A stretch of 64,000 bases of DNA. It comes from Gavia stellata (taxonomy: Eukaryota > Chordata > Aves > Gaviiformes > Gaviidae). The stretch spans positions 384,501-448,500 of the forward strand of contig NC_082634.1 of assembly GCF_030936135.1 (NCBI RefSeq), read 5' to 3'. The notes under the pieces were generated by a model. The model did not search any database. It was not told where the DNA came from and saw only the letters and a list, made by a program, of their open reading frames with translations. Of the stretch, positions 23,210 to 33,200 are shown one piece after another (the stretch's first letter is position 1; each line of letters opens with the position of its first letter). A program made the position numbers and the translations under genes.

Positions 23210-23600
23210 GGCTCTCCCTGAGGAGAGTGCATGGGGAGGAGGGAGGCGGGGGCTGCCCCAGGGCCGGGGCCTCTTCTCGAGGGGAAGGGCGGGGGCTCAG
23301 CCGCCCGTGCGGGGCTGCCCGGGAGCCTGAGGAGAGGAGGAGAAAGGCGGGAGGAGGAGAAAGGCGGGAAGTGGGGGGGGGAGAAGGGGAGTCCCTCACC
23401 CGCGCCGCCGCCTCATCCATCGTCTCGCGCCCCCGCCCTTCCCGCCCGCCGCCAGCGGCGCATGCGCGCATGGGCGCCGCGCCTCGTGGCGCCGCCCCGC
23501 CCTCCCCCGCCGGCGGCTGCGCGGGGCGTCACGTGACGGGGAGGGGGGTGGCTGTGGCGGGAAACGGCGGGCGTGGAGGGAAGGGAGGGGCGGCGCCATT
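23210..23600. promoter_or_regulatory. CpG island, probable ZNF541 promoter (possibly bidirectional)
   Basis: Dense CpG with an NRF1 palindrome GCGCATGCGC (23458-23467), a CACGTG palindrome GTCACGTGAC (23528-23537), and on the minus strand CAAAATGGCGCC (about 23592-23603), a YY1-type site placed as if just inside a leftward transcript. A minus-strand donor GCGCGG|GTGAGG ends a possible first exon at 23400. This suits a leftward ZNF541 promoter; rightward use is not excluded. Confidence 0.55.
23400..23600 (-). other. ZNF541: Inferred ZNF541 5' leader exon
   Basis: The donor at 23400 and the acceptor at 21725 would remove the minisatellite as an intron. The exon holds an upstream ATG at 23418-23420 that is not in frame with the ZNF541 start. 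The 5' end is not defined by sequence alone. Confidence 0.35.
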
Positions 23601-26600
23601 TTGTTGGAGGGGAGGGAGAGGGCAGGGGGTGAGAGATGTGTGGGCCGGGGGAAGGACGGCGGGGGACGAGGAGGAAAGGTGTGTGGAGGGAGGGGGGGAA
23701 TGGCGGGGGCGTGAGTTTGTGAGGGGGGAGGAAGGGAAATGGGCCTTAGTGCGGGGGGAGAGGTGAAGGAGAGGAGGCCGGAGGGGATGTGAGGTGTCTG
23801 TGAGAGAGGGGGCCCCGGAGGGAGGTGTCTGTGAGAGAGGGGGCCCCGGAGGGAGGTGTCTGTGAGAGAGGGGGCCCCGGAGGGAGGCGAGTGGAGAGGG
23901 TTCTGTGTGAAATAAAGGTTTAGGGAGGCTCTGGGATGGTAAAAGGGGGGGCTCTGGGTGGGAAATAGGGGGGCGGAGTGGTGGAGGGAGGTGTGTGGGA
24001 GGGCTTGGGGAAGGGGCTGGAAATAGGAGTTACGGGGCAAAACGCTGCGAAGAAAAAAGTGTGGGAGAGGCCTCGTCTGAGGTACGGTTTTAGCTAAGCT
24101 TCAAGCAAAGAATGGCCAAATGTGCCTCTTGCCTGGGCATCTTGCAGGCTGGCTTTGGATAAATTATTTATCCCACTTGATTGGCCCCGTGTGAAATGGG
24201 AATATTGCTTCGCGGGATAGCCGTTGCCTCTCAGTAACCGGTGGCTGTGAAACACCGAGAAACCCTGTGTTCGAAGTGGAAGAAGGCGGGGTGTCGCTGC
24301 TCCTCGGGATCTCTTTAAGCACTGTCTCCGAGCTATTTTCTGTACCTTTCTGGTTTGGTTTTTTTTCCCCTGTTATTTCTTTCTTTAACGTTACAATTTT
24401 AAGGAAATTGCTTAGGTTGATGTTCGCAGGACGTCCTTCCATCCCAGGACGAATGTCGGGTCGTTGCTGCGTCCTTCATTGTAATAATGCTTTAACTGTA
24501 CCGGTGGAGAAGCTCTTACGGGGGTTGTGGTCTTGGCCTGGCTGATGAAGCTGCCGGCTGGATCCTAGCGAAGCGATTTGGGAGAAGTGGGTTGGGGGGA
24601 AAAAAAAATCCCCTGAAAGTTAATAAACTATGTTGTTTTGAATGGGAAAGGTGTTGCAGCAACTCCTGCTGCTGCAGTCTAGTGGTTAAAGCAGGAATCA
24701 CCTGCGAGGAGATGAACGAGCCTTTAAGTGTTGGGGTGTTATTACATAAAAATGGTATGTAATTCTGTTAGTCACCAGCGGTATATTTTAAGCAAACCTA
24801 AAAATAGCCGTGTTTGGGGGTTTTGTTTGTTACTACTCTGCTATGCCAAGTTCTCTCCAGAGTGACTGTTCGTGTCCGCACGGGTATCATGCTCGTTAAT
24901 TAGCGCGCTGCGTGACGCGACGGAGGCTTTATTTCTGAAGGAGAGGGTTTTTACCTAATTGCGACTGGTGCGAGCGCAGTACCGGTGGGTCGTTTCGCTC
25001 TGCTGAAGGATTTGGCCCCAGTCGGAGCTGGAAGAGGCCGTCCTGGGGAGGTTTTTGGCCCGAGGGAGCACCGAGCCGGGGCAGAAACGTGTCTGACGGG
25101 GGGGCGCGACACCCCAGCGCGTCGCCGCAGCGAAATTCCCTGCGGCTTCCCCTCGTCCTTCCTCACATCGGCCACGCTCAAAGCTTTTTTTTTTTCTTTT
25201 GCTGTCTGAGGACCGCTTATGTGACTGATTGTAAAGCTGCCATCGTGAGAGACCAAAAAAATCTTCCTTATGACATCCCTAACGCTTCCCGCTTGGAAAT
25301 AACCTCGTGTTTTGCGGGCACTGTTGATAGCAACATCCTTCAAGGCGAGAAGCTCCTCTTGTCCCACGGGTCAGTCGAATTGTCGCTTACGGCGGCTTTC
25401 TGCCCAGCGTTTCGGTGGGTTTTTTTAGGCGTGGCAGACTCCGCTCGATTTGTTTCGGTGCTCTGGGACCGAAAAGAAGGATAATAGTGGAGCGCAAGGG
25501 TGCGCCGTGTGGCTTAAATGTTGGGTTTTGGGGTTTTTTTTGTACGCGCTACTGACGGTGGAGTTCATCTCCTTTTCTCCTCCCCCCCCTTGATAAAACA
25601 GCCCGGAGTCCTGATCCTCTTCCGGCACCGTACCCGGTCGACGGCTCCCGGCGTTCCGGCGGCGGCGAAGAGCGGCGGTGGACGACGGCCGGCGTTCAGC
25701 TGGGCTCGGCGCCGCGCTTTTATAGCGTAATGCACCAAAATAAACCCCCGCGAGGTCCCACCCAGGTACAAACGGAACGTATATCCAATTCAAATCCAGC
25801 CAATCCAGGGGTATAAACAAAGCCCCAAGCCCGGCCTCTCGCAGATTAATTACTCGCACTGGTCAATCACATTTAACCCGCCTAATCAGGGCGCGGGCAA
25901 GGCGCCTGGCCCTGCCTACCCCTGCCTGCACCTCGCCAATCGCCAGCGGAGCCTCCTTCCCCGGCTCAACCAGTTTGTAACTGGGATGTCGAGGACCCTG
26001 GGCTGGGCCGGGCGCTGGGCTGCCCGGGCGCGCCGGAGGGAAGGCCGGCCCGCGCCGCTTGAGGCTTTATCCCAGGAAAAACCCAGCCTAAACCCGGCAA
26101 ACGGGGGTGTTTTTCCCAGCTCGCCTCGAGCAGGAAGCAGTTTTTAAGCCTTGCCTTTCAATAGCCACGCTCCTTAAGTACGGTTTTCCTCCTCGTAAGC
26201 GAATACAGAAAAAGATGCCCTTCGCAGCGCTTTAATAAGCGTTAAATCCCCGAAGCGCTGCCTCCGAACGCCCCTCCGCGTACTTCGCTCTGCACCTGGG
26301 GCTTAAAAGACAGGATCAGACCCGCAGCGGGGCCGGCCTGTGGGAAATAAATAACCAGGAGTACGTGTGTCGCGGGCAAACCCGCTCCTCCCTTCCGGCT
26401 TTTATTCCAAGTCTTTTTTTTTCAGCCCGGATTTGGGAATTAGCTGGAGAAATTTATTTTCACGAAGGCGCCGTTTATGCCGGTTGGAATCTAGACGGCG
26501 AATTTGATGGGGGGAAGTTAACTCCGACGGTGTAAATCGGCTCAGTCGCGGGCGCTGCCTCTCCTTTTCCTCCCTCCATGATGGTTTGGGTGTCGCGCGC

Positions 26601-26880
26601 CCGATTTTTGTCCGGGCGACGCGGTCCCCAGCGTATTAAAAGTAACTGAGAGCGGTTTATGGGTTTGTTACCTATAAAAGACGACAATTTGGGCAACTAA
26701 TTCATGATCGAGGTGCTCGGGACGGCCCGTGGGGCTTTGCCAGCCCAGCTGGGGGGGGTTCTCTCCCCCCGCCGCCCTTGGCTTTGCCCGCAGCCGGCGT
26801 TGGGCAGCGCTTCCCCTCTTGCTGGGTTCAGGCAGTAAAATGGGGTTAAACACCTTCATTTTTTCACCCGTGGCCGGGCC
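23601..26880. other. Interval between the two CpG islands
   Basis: No coding sequence recognised. G-rich and purine-rich at the left (to about 24000), including a three-copy 31-bp repeat. The remainder is unremarkable GC-rich DNA without a recognisable element. Confidence 0.4.
23791..23887. repeat. 31-bp tandem repeat, three copies
   Basis: The segment GGTGTCTGTGAGAGAGGGGG followed by CCCCGGAGGGA occurs three times in a row with no visible change. It is purine-rich on the plus strand, next to the CpG island. Confidence 0.9.
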
Positions 26881-28250
26881 CGATTCTGCGGCTAACCGCC
26901 CCTGAGGAGGAGGGGGCGAGCTCCTTCCCCCCCCCTCAACGCCAGGCCGCTTTGCCCAGCGGGGACCCCCCTCGGGGGGGTTCAGGGGCAGCCCCCAGAG
27001 CCCCCCTCACCCCTAAGACTGATTGCTTTTCCCCCTCCCTTTGCCACAGAACCGGCTGTCCGAGCGGGCCGGCACCGGCGAGGATCCGAGCGCCGGGGGA
27101 CGCCTCCCCGCCGCAGACCCCGCCTGGGGCTGCCTCAGGTGCGTTGTTCCCCCCTCCCCTGCCCGAACCTCCGCCGTTCCCGGCCCCGAGCACCCTCCGC
27201 CCCGGAGGAACCGGCGGCTCTGCGCTCCCCGGGCTTTGCCGGGCCCGTCCCGGCGCGAAGCCCCGCGCTCCTCTCCCGGCGGGGCGTGGCCGGGGGGGCG
27301 TGGCGTATGCAAATGAAGGGGACGGGGGGGGTGGCGGCGCGGGGGGGGGTGGGGGGTGGGTGTGCGTTAATTTTCGCCCGCACCGCCCGGGGTGTCCCCG
27401 GCGCTGCCGCCCCCCGCGCTGCGCGGCGGCGGGTCGGGGCGGGCGCGGGCGGCGATCAGGCAGCGCGCTGAACCCCTATGTGTCGGTGCCTGGCGGGGTC
27501 CTGCCTCCGGAGCCCGTGCGGGGATGTCTGGGAGACCCCGCGCCGACTGCTGCTCAAACATCACGGTGAGTTTCTTACAATGCAGCAATTTCGCTTTAAA
27601 TCGCTTAACTCCGCTACCTGCGGCGGCGGGCGGGGGGGGATGCCCCCTCCCCGGGCACCGGCCCGGCCGCCTCTCCCCCCTCCTTCCCCGCCTCCCGGCC
27701 CCGCCGCCCCCGGACAGCCTCCCGGTGCGGCGGCTGCGGGTCACGTCTCCGGAATACAATGTACCTCCCCAAAAGGAGACGTCGCCCCCCCTGCCCCGCA
27801 CCAAACCCCCCCCCCTACACCTCCACGCACGCACCCGCCCCGCGGCCCAAAAGAGGGGGCGCCGGCAGCCCCCCGCCGCCTCCGGGAAGCGCCCTGCTCG
27901 TCCCCACCTCCTCCCGGGCGAGGCGGCGGCGGGGGGGGCTCGGGGGGAGGCCGCCGGTTCGCGCTGCCGTGCCTCGGTGTTGCTGTCTCGGTTGCCGAGC
28001 TGGGTGTCCGTGTCCCCCCCCAACCCCGCGCCGCCGCCCCGCTCCACTCCCCCTCACCCTCCTCCTCCTCCTCCTCCTCCCGGGGAAGAGGCAGGGATGC
28101 CCGGGGATGGGTCTGGAAGCGCAGGCACGGAGGGGGAGCGGAGGGTTTGCCGTGTCAGGATGACAAAAATAAGAACCCTCCGTCGCTGCCCGGCCGGGCG
28201 TCGCGATGGGCGCGAGAGGCAGCCCGGCGGAGCGTCCTCCCCGGCTCCCC
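26880..28250. promoter_or_regulatory. BICRA: CpG island, probable BICRA promoter
   Basis: Over 1.3 kb of very GC- and CpG-rich DNA on the 5' side of BICRA. Sites visible: GC-box/KLF-type GGGGCGTGGC runs near 27280-27300 and a POU octamer ATGCAAAT at 27307-27314. A strong plus-strand donor ATCACG|GTGAGT follows at 27565. A (CTC)n run lies near 28060-28082. Assignment to BICRA rests on position and direction. Confidence 0.6.
27480..27565 (+). other. BICRA: Inferred noncoding first exon of BICRA (3' part)
   Basis: Ends at a consensus donor (ATCACG|GTGAGTTT). The BICRA start codon sits just after an acceptor at 46257, so at least one upstream noncoding exon is required. This is the best candidate in the CpG island; its 5' end is not defined. 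Confidence 0.4.
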
Positions 28251-28265
28251 TTCCCAGGAAACGGC

Positions 28266-28345
28266 AAATCCCAGAATCCTAGAATGGTTTCGGTTGGAAA
28301 AGACCTTTAAAGATGGTCAAGTCCAACCGTAAACCTAACCCTAAG
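28266..28345 (-). mobile_element. CR1 non-LTR retroposon, 3' end remnant
   Basis: The plus strand reads CAGAATCCTAGAATGGTTTC, then GGTTGGAAAAGACCTTTAAA and GTCCAACCGTAAACC. This is the reverse complement of the typical CR1 3' end found throughout bird genomes. Only about 80 bp remain and no coding part is present. Confidence 0.85.
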
Positions 28346-29266
28346 TCCGCCAAACTTGCGCTCCGGCCTGCAGCTGCGAACCGGAGTCCGTCCCCTCGGC
28401 AGCCCTTTATCCAGGGGGGGAAAAACACCGGGCGGGGGGATTTTCTGCTGGTGATAGTAACGACGTGGCTCTCGGTGTCAAACGGGGGCCTTGCGGCGCG
28501 TTAGAGCCCCCAAGTTTTTCCTCGGTGCGTTAAAAATAACCTTAGCTGAATAAACTACACTTCGTTGCTCTTCACGTTCTCCTCTAGTTTTTCATTTCTC
28601 TGCCGCTCACAGCTTCATTTCGAGATGCATTTACCCTTGATGCAGCGTTTTGGCTTCGCCTTTTTGCGCGAACGATTCCGGGCATGCGGGTTTGGTTTCT
28701 GTGGGCTCCGTAACTTTTCCTGATATTCCAATGCAGCGCGCCGGCTCTCCTTTCGGGGTGGTTCTTCCCTCCGGTTTCGGTAATTCCGTATATCCCGCCT
28801 GCCCTGGTTTCTGGTGGATTTCTGGTGCCGAGGGGCGCCCCTTTGGCCGGGCTGGGCTCGGGGCGAGCGTTTGACATAACGATGTCGTTTCTGTGCGGTT
28901 CCCTCGTCCCCTGGCGTCCGTGGTGACGCTTTCTCTTGACATTTGAGCACTAAAATACTTCAATTCTTTGCTGTCGGTTCTTTGACACGTAAATTAATTG
29001 TGCTGATGTTTGATTTATTAGCGATGGTGGGTTTGTTGTTGTTATGATCGCGCTCTCTCGTTCTAGAAATAATGCTAGTAATAATAATAGTAAGAATAAT
29101 AATCATACCCTGATTTGTTATCCGCCACCATTTGTCCTTTAACCTCAGAGTAACGGAGAGGGGAACGGTCCCTCTCAAACCACGCGGGCAGCCGATATTT
29201 CGCAGTAGCGAATCTGCCGATTTTTACGAATCGCATCCTTTACTATCAACCCCCAGCAGCCGCCGC

Positions 29267-29329
29267 CGAGGCTACCGTGTTTTAGCGTCCGTTTGTGGGA
29301 CGAATCGACGCTAAAACTCGGTAGCCTCG
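29267..29329. repeat. 23-bp inverted repeat with 17-nt loop (hairpin)
   Basis: Left arm 29267-29289 begins CGAGGCTACCG and ends TTTTAGCGTC. The right arm 29307-29329 is its reverse complement except for one base. The 63-nt unit would form a long hairpin about the size of a small-RNA precursor. It lies in the BICRA 5' intron. Confidence 0.88.
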
Positions 29330-30239
29330 TTCGCTTACTTGGATCCGAATTATCGTCGCATCCCCTGTCTTAAAGCCAACCCCGCTCTTTATTTCAGAGC
29401 GTTAATACGTGACGTTATAAGCGATGCGCTTGTCGGATCTCGCCCTGTCCCCTCCACGCACGTACGTGGCCCGGCGAGGATCCCCTGAGTATGAGTGTGG
29501 AGGCTGGAAGTAAAGTCTGCTCTAGGTGTATAAGTTTTTTTACAGAGCTGGAGCTTTTCCCTAGAAAACGCTGTTTGTACGGATTCACGCTTCTCTCTCC
29601 AAAAATATTCAGCGATTTAGGTATTGGGGGAGAAATCCGGTGACCGGGAAGCGCCAAAGCGCACCGTAACTGTTCTCCTCCTTCTCTCCACCGATACATT
29701 TACCAAATCCGTTCTTCCCGTCACTGTAATAAAAACCAGAGGGGAAATCATCTCTGGGGTCCATCGTGTGCGAAAGAAATACTTTGCACCCAAAAACGTT
29801 TTTTCGACGAATAACGTAAACGTCCTCCGTGCCTGCGAGCGGACGCCTCGCTCCTGCCGTGTCCCCTTCTCCCCGAGCCTCCTCGGCTTTACTGGGAGTC
29901 TTCCCGGATGAAAAGGATCTGCTTCTGCGTCTCGCGTTGCAGGGAAACCCAAAATAACACCGCGTCCTGTGGGGTTTTAGTCCTTAAATACTGCGTGGTC
30001 GTTTTTGAGTGGAAAGAGGCCGTTTCTGTAAGTCTAGGGGGGCCCTTAGAGCGGCGATGTTTTACACGGAGCTTTTCGGGGGGCTTTCTGCCCGTTGTCT
30101 TGTCTAACGTGTTTCCCGTTGTGTGGGTGAGGCTGGACTTTCGGAGCTCTTTCCTCTTCTTCCCAAGGAAAATAAAAAAACCTTGAGGGGAACGGTTCGT
30201 GACTCGGCGTTTCTTTCCGCTTGGTTTTTGCACGACGCG

Positions 30240-30267
30240 AGAGACTTAATGCTAAATTTAAGTCTCT
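30240..30267. repeat. Perfect 10-bp inverted repeat
   Basis: AGAGACTTAA (30240-30249) and TTAAGTCTCT (30258-30267) flank an 8-nt loop in the BICRA 5' intron. Short enough that chance is possible. Confidence 0.7.
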
Positions 30268-33200
30268 ATAGGAGAGAGAAACATTCCAAATACCGCCCCA
30301 AGACCGTCACGTTAGCAGAGTGGGCTTTTTCTCGGGGGTAGCTAAACTTCCTCCTGCGGTAGAGTGGAATTTTTGATTTAAGAAATGGGCGGATTGCCGT
30401 CACAGCCGTGAGCCCCTCTGTTACCGCGCTCTGACTTCTTCCAGGTGTTCTGGTGCGGCGCTTGGTATTTCCGTACGAAGCGGTGAGCTTTGAGCGCGTG
30501 CTCTTCCGCTGCCGTCTCGTTTCTACGTTTTCACAAGCTTTTCCTGCTCTCTCGTCGGAATGGATATATTAACGTCAAAACGCGCGGCTTTAAAATAGAG
30601 CTGTTAGCCTCTGAGCGGCTTCGGATTGGGCCTCGGACCCGTTGCGCTCGCCTTCTCCCTCTGACCGTAATTTGGCTACTAAAACAGCGCGGCTGGAAGC
30701 TTGTCCCTTAATTCCGGGTCCCGGGGGCTTGCGGAGGGGCTCGGGGGCTTCAGGGAGACGAGCCGCAAGACCCCGGCCAGCTAATTGCGTTCCCTTAGTT
30801 GAGTTTACCAGGACTTCTCGATGAACGGCTTAGAAATGGTTCCAAACCTGCTACCGGAGTTTGAGGCGCGGGGGAGAGGGGAGGTTCCTGACGTTCTCTG
30901 ACAGAATTCGCCGGCAAAAATAGCGACACGTGCCAAAAATCTCCGGCGGCGCGAGCAGGGCTGGAGCCGTCCCCGGTGCGAGGACGGCGGCCGCGCGTCG
31001 GTAATCTTATTGGTGGTATCGGTGGAGCAAGCGATTGCTATGGAGACTGAGCTATCGTTTCATCTCTTGAGGTGGTCCTTCCAGCCCAGGCCTGTCGGCG
31101 AAGCCGAACGGGGAAAGCTTTTGTTCTTCTTGCCCCTTTCGTACCTGCTCCGTAAATAAACGGAGGGACGCCGCGTCCGGAGCTGTCAGGCGAGCGCCGT
31201 CCCGGGCAGAGACTCCAAAGACGACTCCTTCGCGTTTCCCCTTTCCCCCAGCGTCGTCCTCCCTTTGCAGAGAGTTCGTGGCTTCCTGTAATCGGGGAGT
31301 TACGTTTCTGTTCTGATACAGAGCCTGGGGAGGGTTTTCCTAAAGAAATAAAAGCAGCAACTCCAGGAGCGGATCTCCCCCTCGCCTGTCTGCGTGTGAC
31401 TCGCGCTACCTGTGTTCGTTTGAAGGTCGTTTGGGCCACAAAACGCCCCTCTTTGGAGGCGCTGCCGTGGTATCGAGGTGTAATACTGAGCAATATTCGA
31501 TGTCGCCTGCCAGCCTGCGATGCCCGTTCGGCCTGAGAACCGTGTTGTCTCTAACTCTGGCGGCTGTGGAGCTTGCGCCCGCTCGGTATTCCCTGTGGGG
31601 GCGTTTTATGGGGAGACGGAACCGTGGACGGGCGGTAGCTGATGAGGCCCGTCTCGTCAAGGCAGTAACGCGCTAGACAGAGCCTAGCCAGGCTCGCGTG
31701 TCCTTCACGTACCGCCGGCCATCCTCAGAACCCCCGTCAGGAGCTCGTGGAGGGGCAGTACCTGCGCTCCGGAGATCCCTCCGGGCTCTGCCCCGAGTTA
31801 CATCCCGGCTCTGCAGCCGGAGCGGAGGGTCTGGCACAGCCCCTGTGGCGCAGGCAGAGCTCTCGCCCGGGCAGCCTTTCTCCGGAGCTGCTGCTTTCTC
31901 CGTTACGGTACAGATTTGTCTTGAATGTTGCTATTTGATGGCCGAAATACTTCAAAATCCTCCAACAGGGAGTCAAAGCCACGGCTGTGCCGGAGCGATC
32001 CCACGCTCCTGGAGCCGGTGCTGGTGCGTTCCTGCGAGCGGGAGCCTCGTCTTCCTCCGTTGAGGCCCTTTCCTCCTCCCGACCGGCGGCAGCCGGGCAA
32101 GGACTCGACAAAGCTTGAAAAATTCGGTTACCTGTTTCCCATAGGCCCGAGCTTATTAGGGTGAAAGAAACCTTTGCCATTCCTCACCCTCCCCTCGGCC
32201 GCGTTCCCCGTGCGGTATGAAAACCGGAGCTTAATAACGGTACGGTGACGGGCTCCGGGTGAACACGAAATGGCGAGGGCTGCTTCTGTTCAGGCCAGCT
32301 CTGTCCCCCTCTGAACTTCCTAACGCTTTTCCTTTGAGCCCTGGTTCCTGTGCCCCCCCCAGCCCTTGCTCCTCGCCTTCTCCGGCAGCAAATTGACCTG
32401 ATTTTTGTCATTTTCATCGCTGTCCGGAGAGAGGACTGAAAATCAGCCGCGAAAACAAGACTCTGCTGCGGCTAATGGGAGCAGCCGCCGAGGCTGTGGG
32501 ACGGGCTGGCTGCAGGCGGAGGGCAAAACCACTTTAGTTTACATTCAGTGCGTGTTTGAAAGTTGTTTCTGCTACCATAAGTAGTTGAAACATTCATTGT
32601 GGTTTTGAGGAAAAGGTCACGGATCTGCGCATGATGAGGCGTTCACCTGCAAAAAGCCTTTTTCTGCTCATTTCGGACAACGATTTCTCGGGTGTTTTCT
32701 GCAGAGAAGGCTATGAAATTGTTGGGAGAACTCGAGAAAGCTGTCAACGTGTATTTTCTTTAGCAGTCGTCATTAAAAGCGGTTGCCACCGAAGGCTTTT
32801 CAGCCAGCCTCTGGGGAGATGCTACGGGTTCAGACCTGTTTCCTGACAGGACTGTGTGTAGTTGAATGTATTTCTCCTTTTTCTCTTATTTCTTCCTGAA
32901 ATTTGCTCCCCCCTATAAAAAAAAAAAACCAAACTGGCACCCCACTATCATATTAACCGCCCTGGTTTTGTGCACCGGCTGTCGGAGGCATGGGACGCGT
33001 AAATCTGTGTGGCGGAGGTGGCCTTCCCTCCAGGTCGGAGGTGCGTGGAGCCACGGGGGGACCTGCCGTCGTGTCTGATGTACCTCTCCTCTGGAGCGAG
33101 GTCACGCGTCCGCGAGGGCCGTCGCCCCTTTCCCTAGCAGAAAAATACCTTTACCATAACGCCGGACGCCAAAATGATGGGCGGTATCTGTACGTTTGAA

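Noticed and set aside
22128-23232. Several minus-strand frames of 70-95 codons with repeated residues
   Set aside because: They come from the 82-bp minisatellite. The period is not a multiple of three, so no frame runs through the array.
27392-28332. Long overlapping plus-strand frames in the BICRA CpG island
   Set aside because: Pro/Arg/Ala-rich frames in all phases are expected from GC-rich DNA. No conserved domain is present.
28320-28350. Telomere-like AACCTAACCCTAA words
   Set aside because: They are part of the CR1 3' end remnant, and there is no tandem TTAGGG array.
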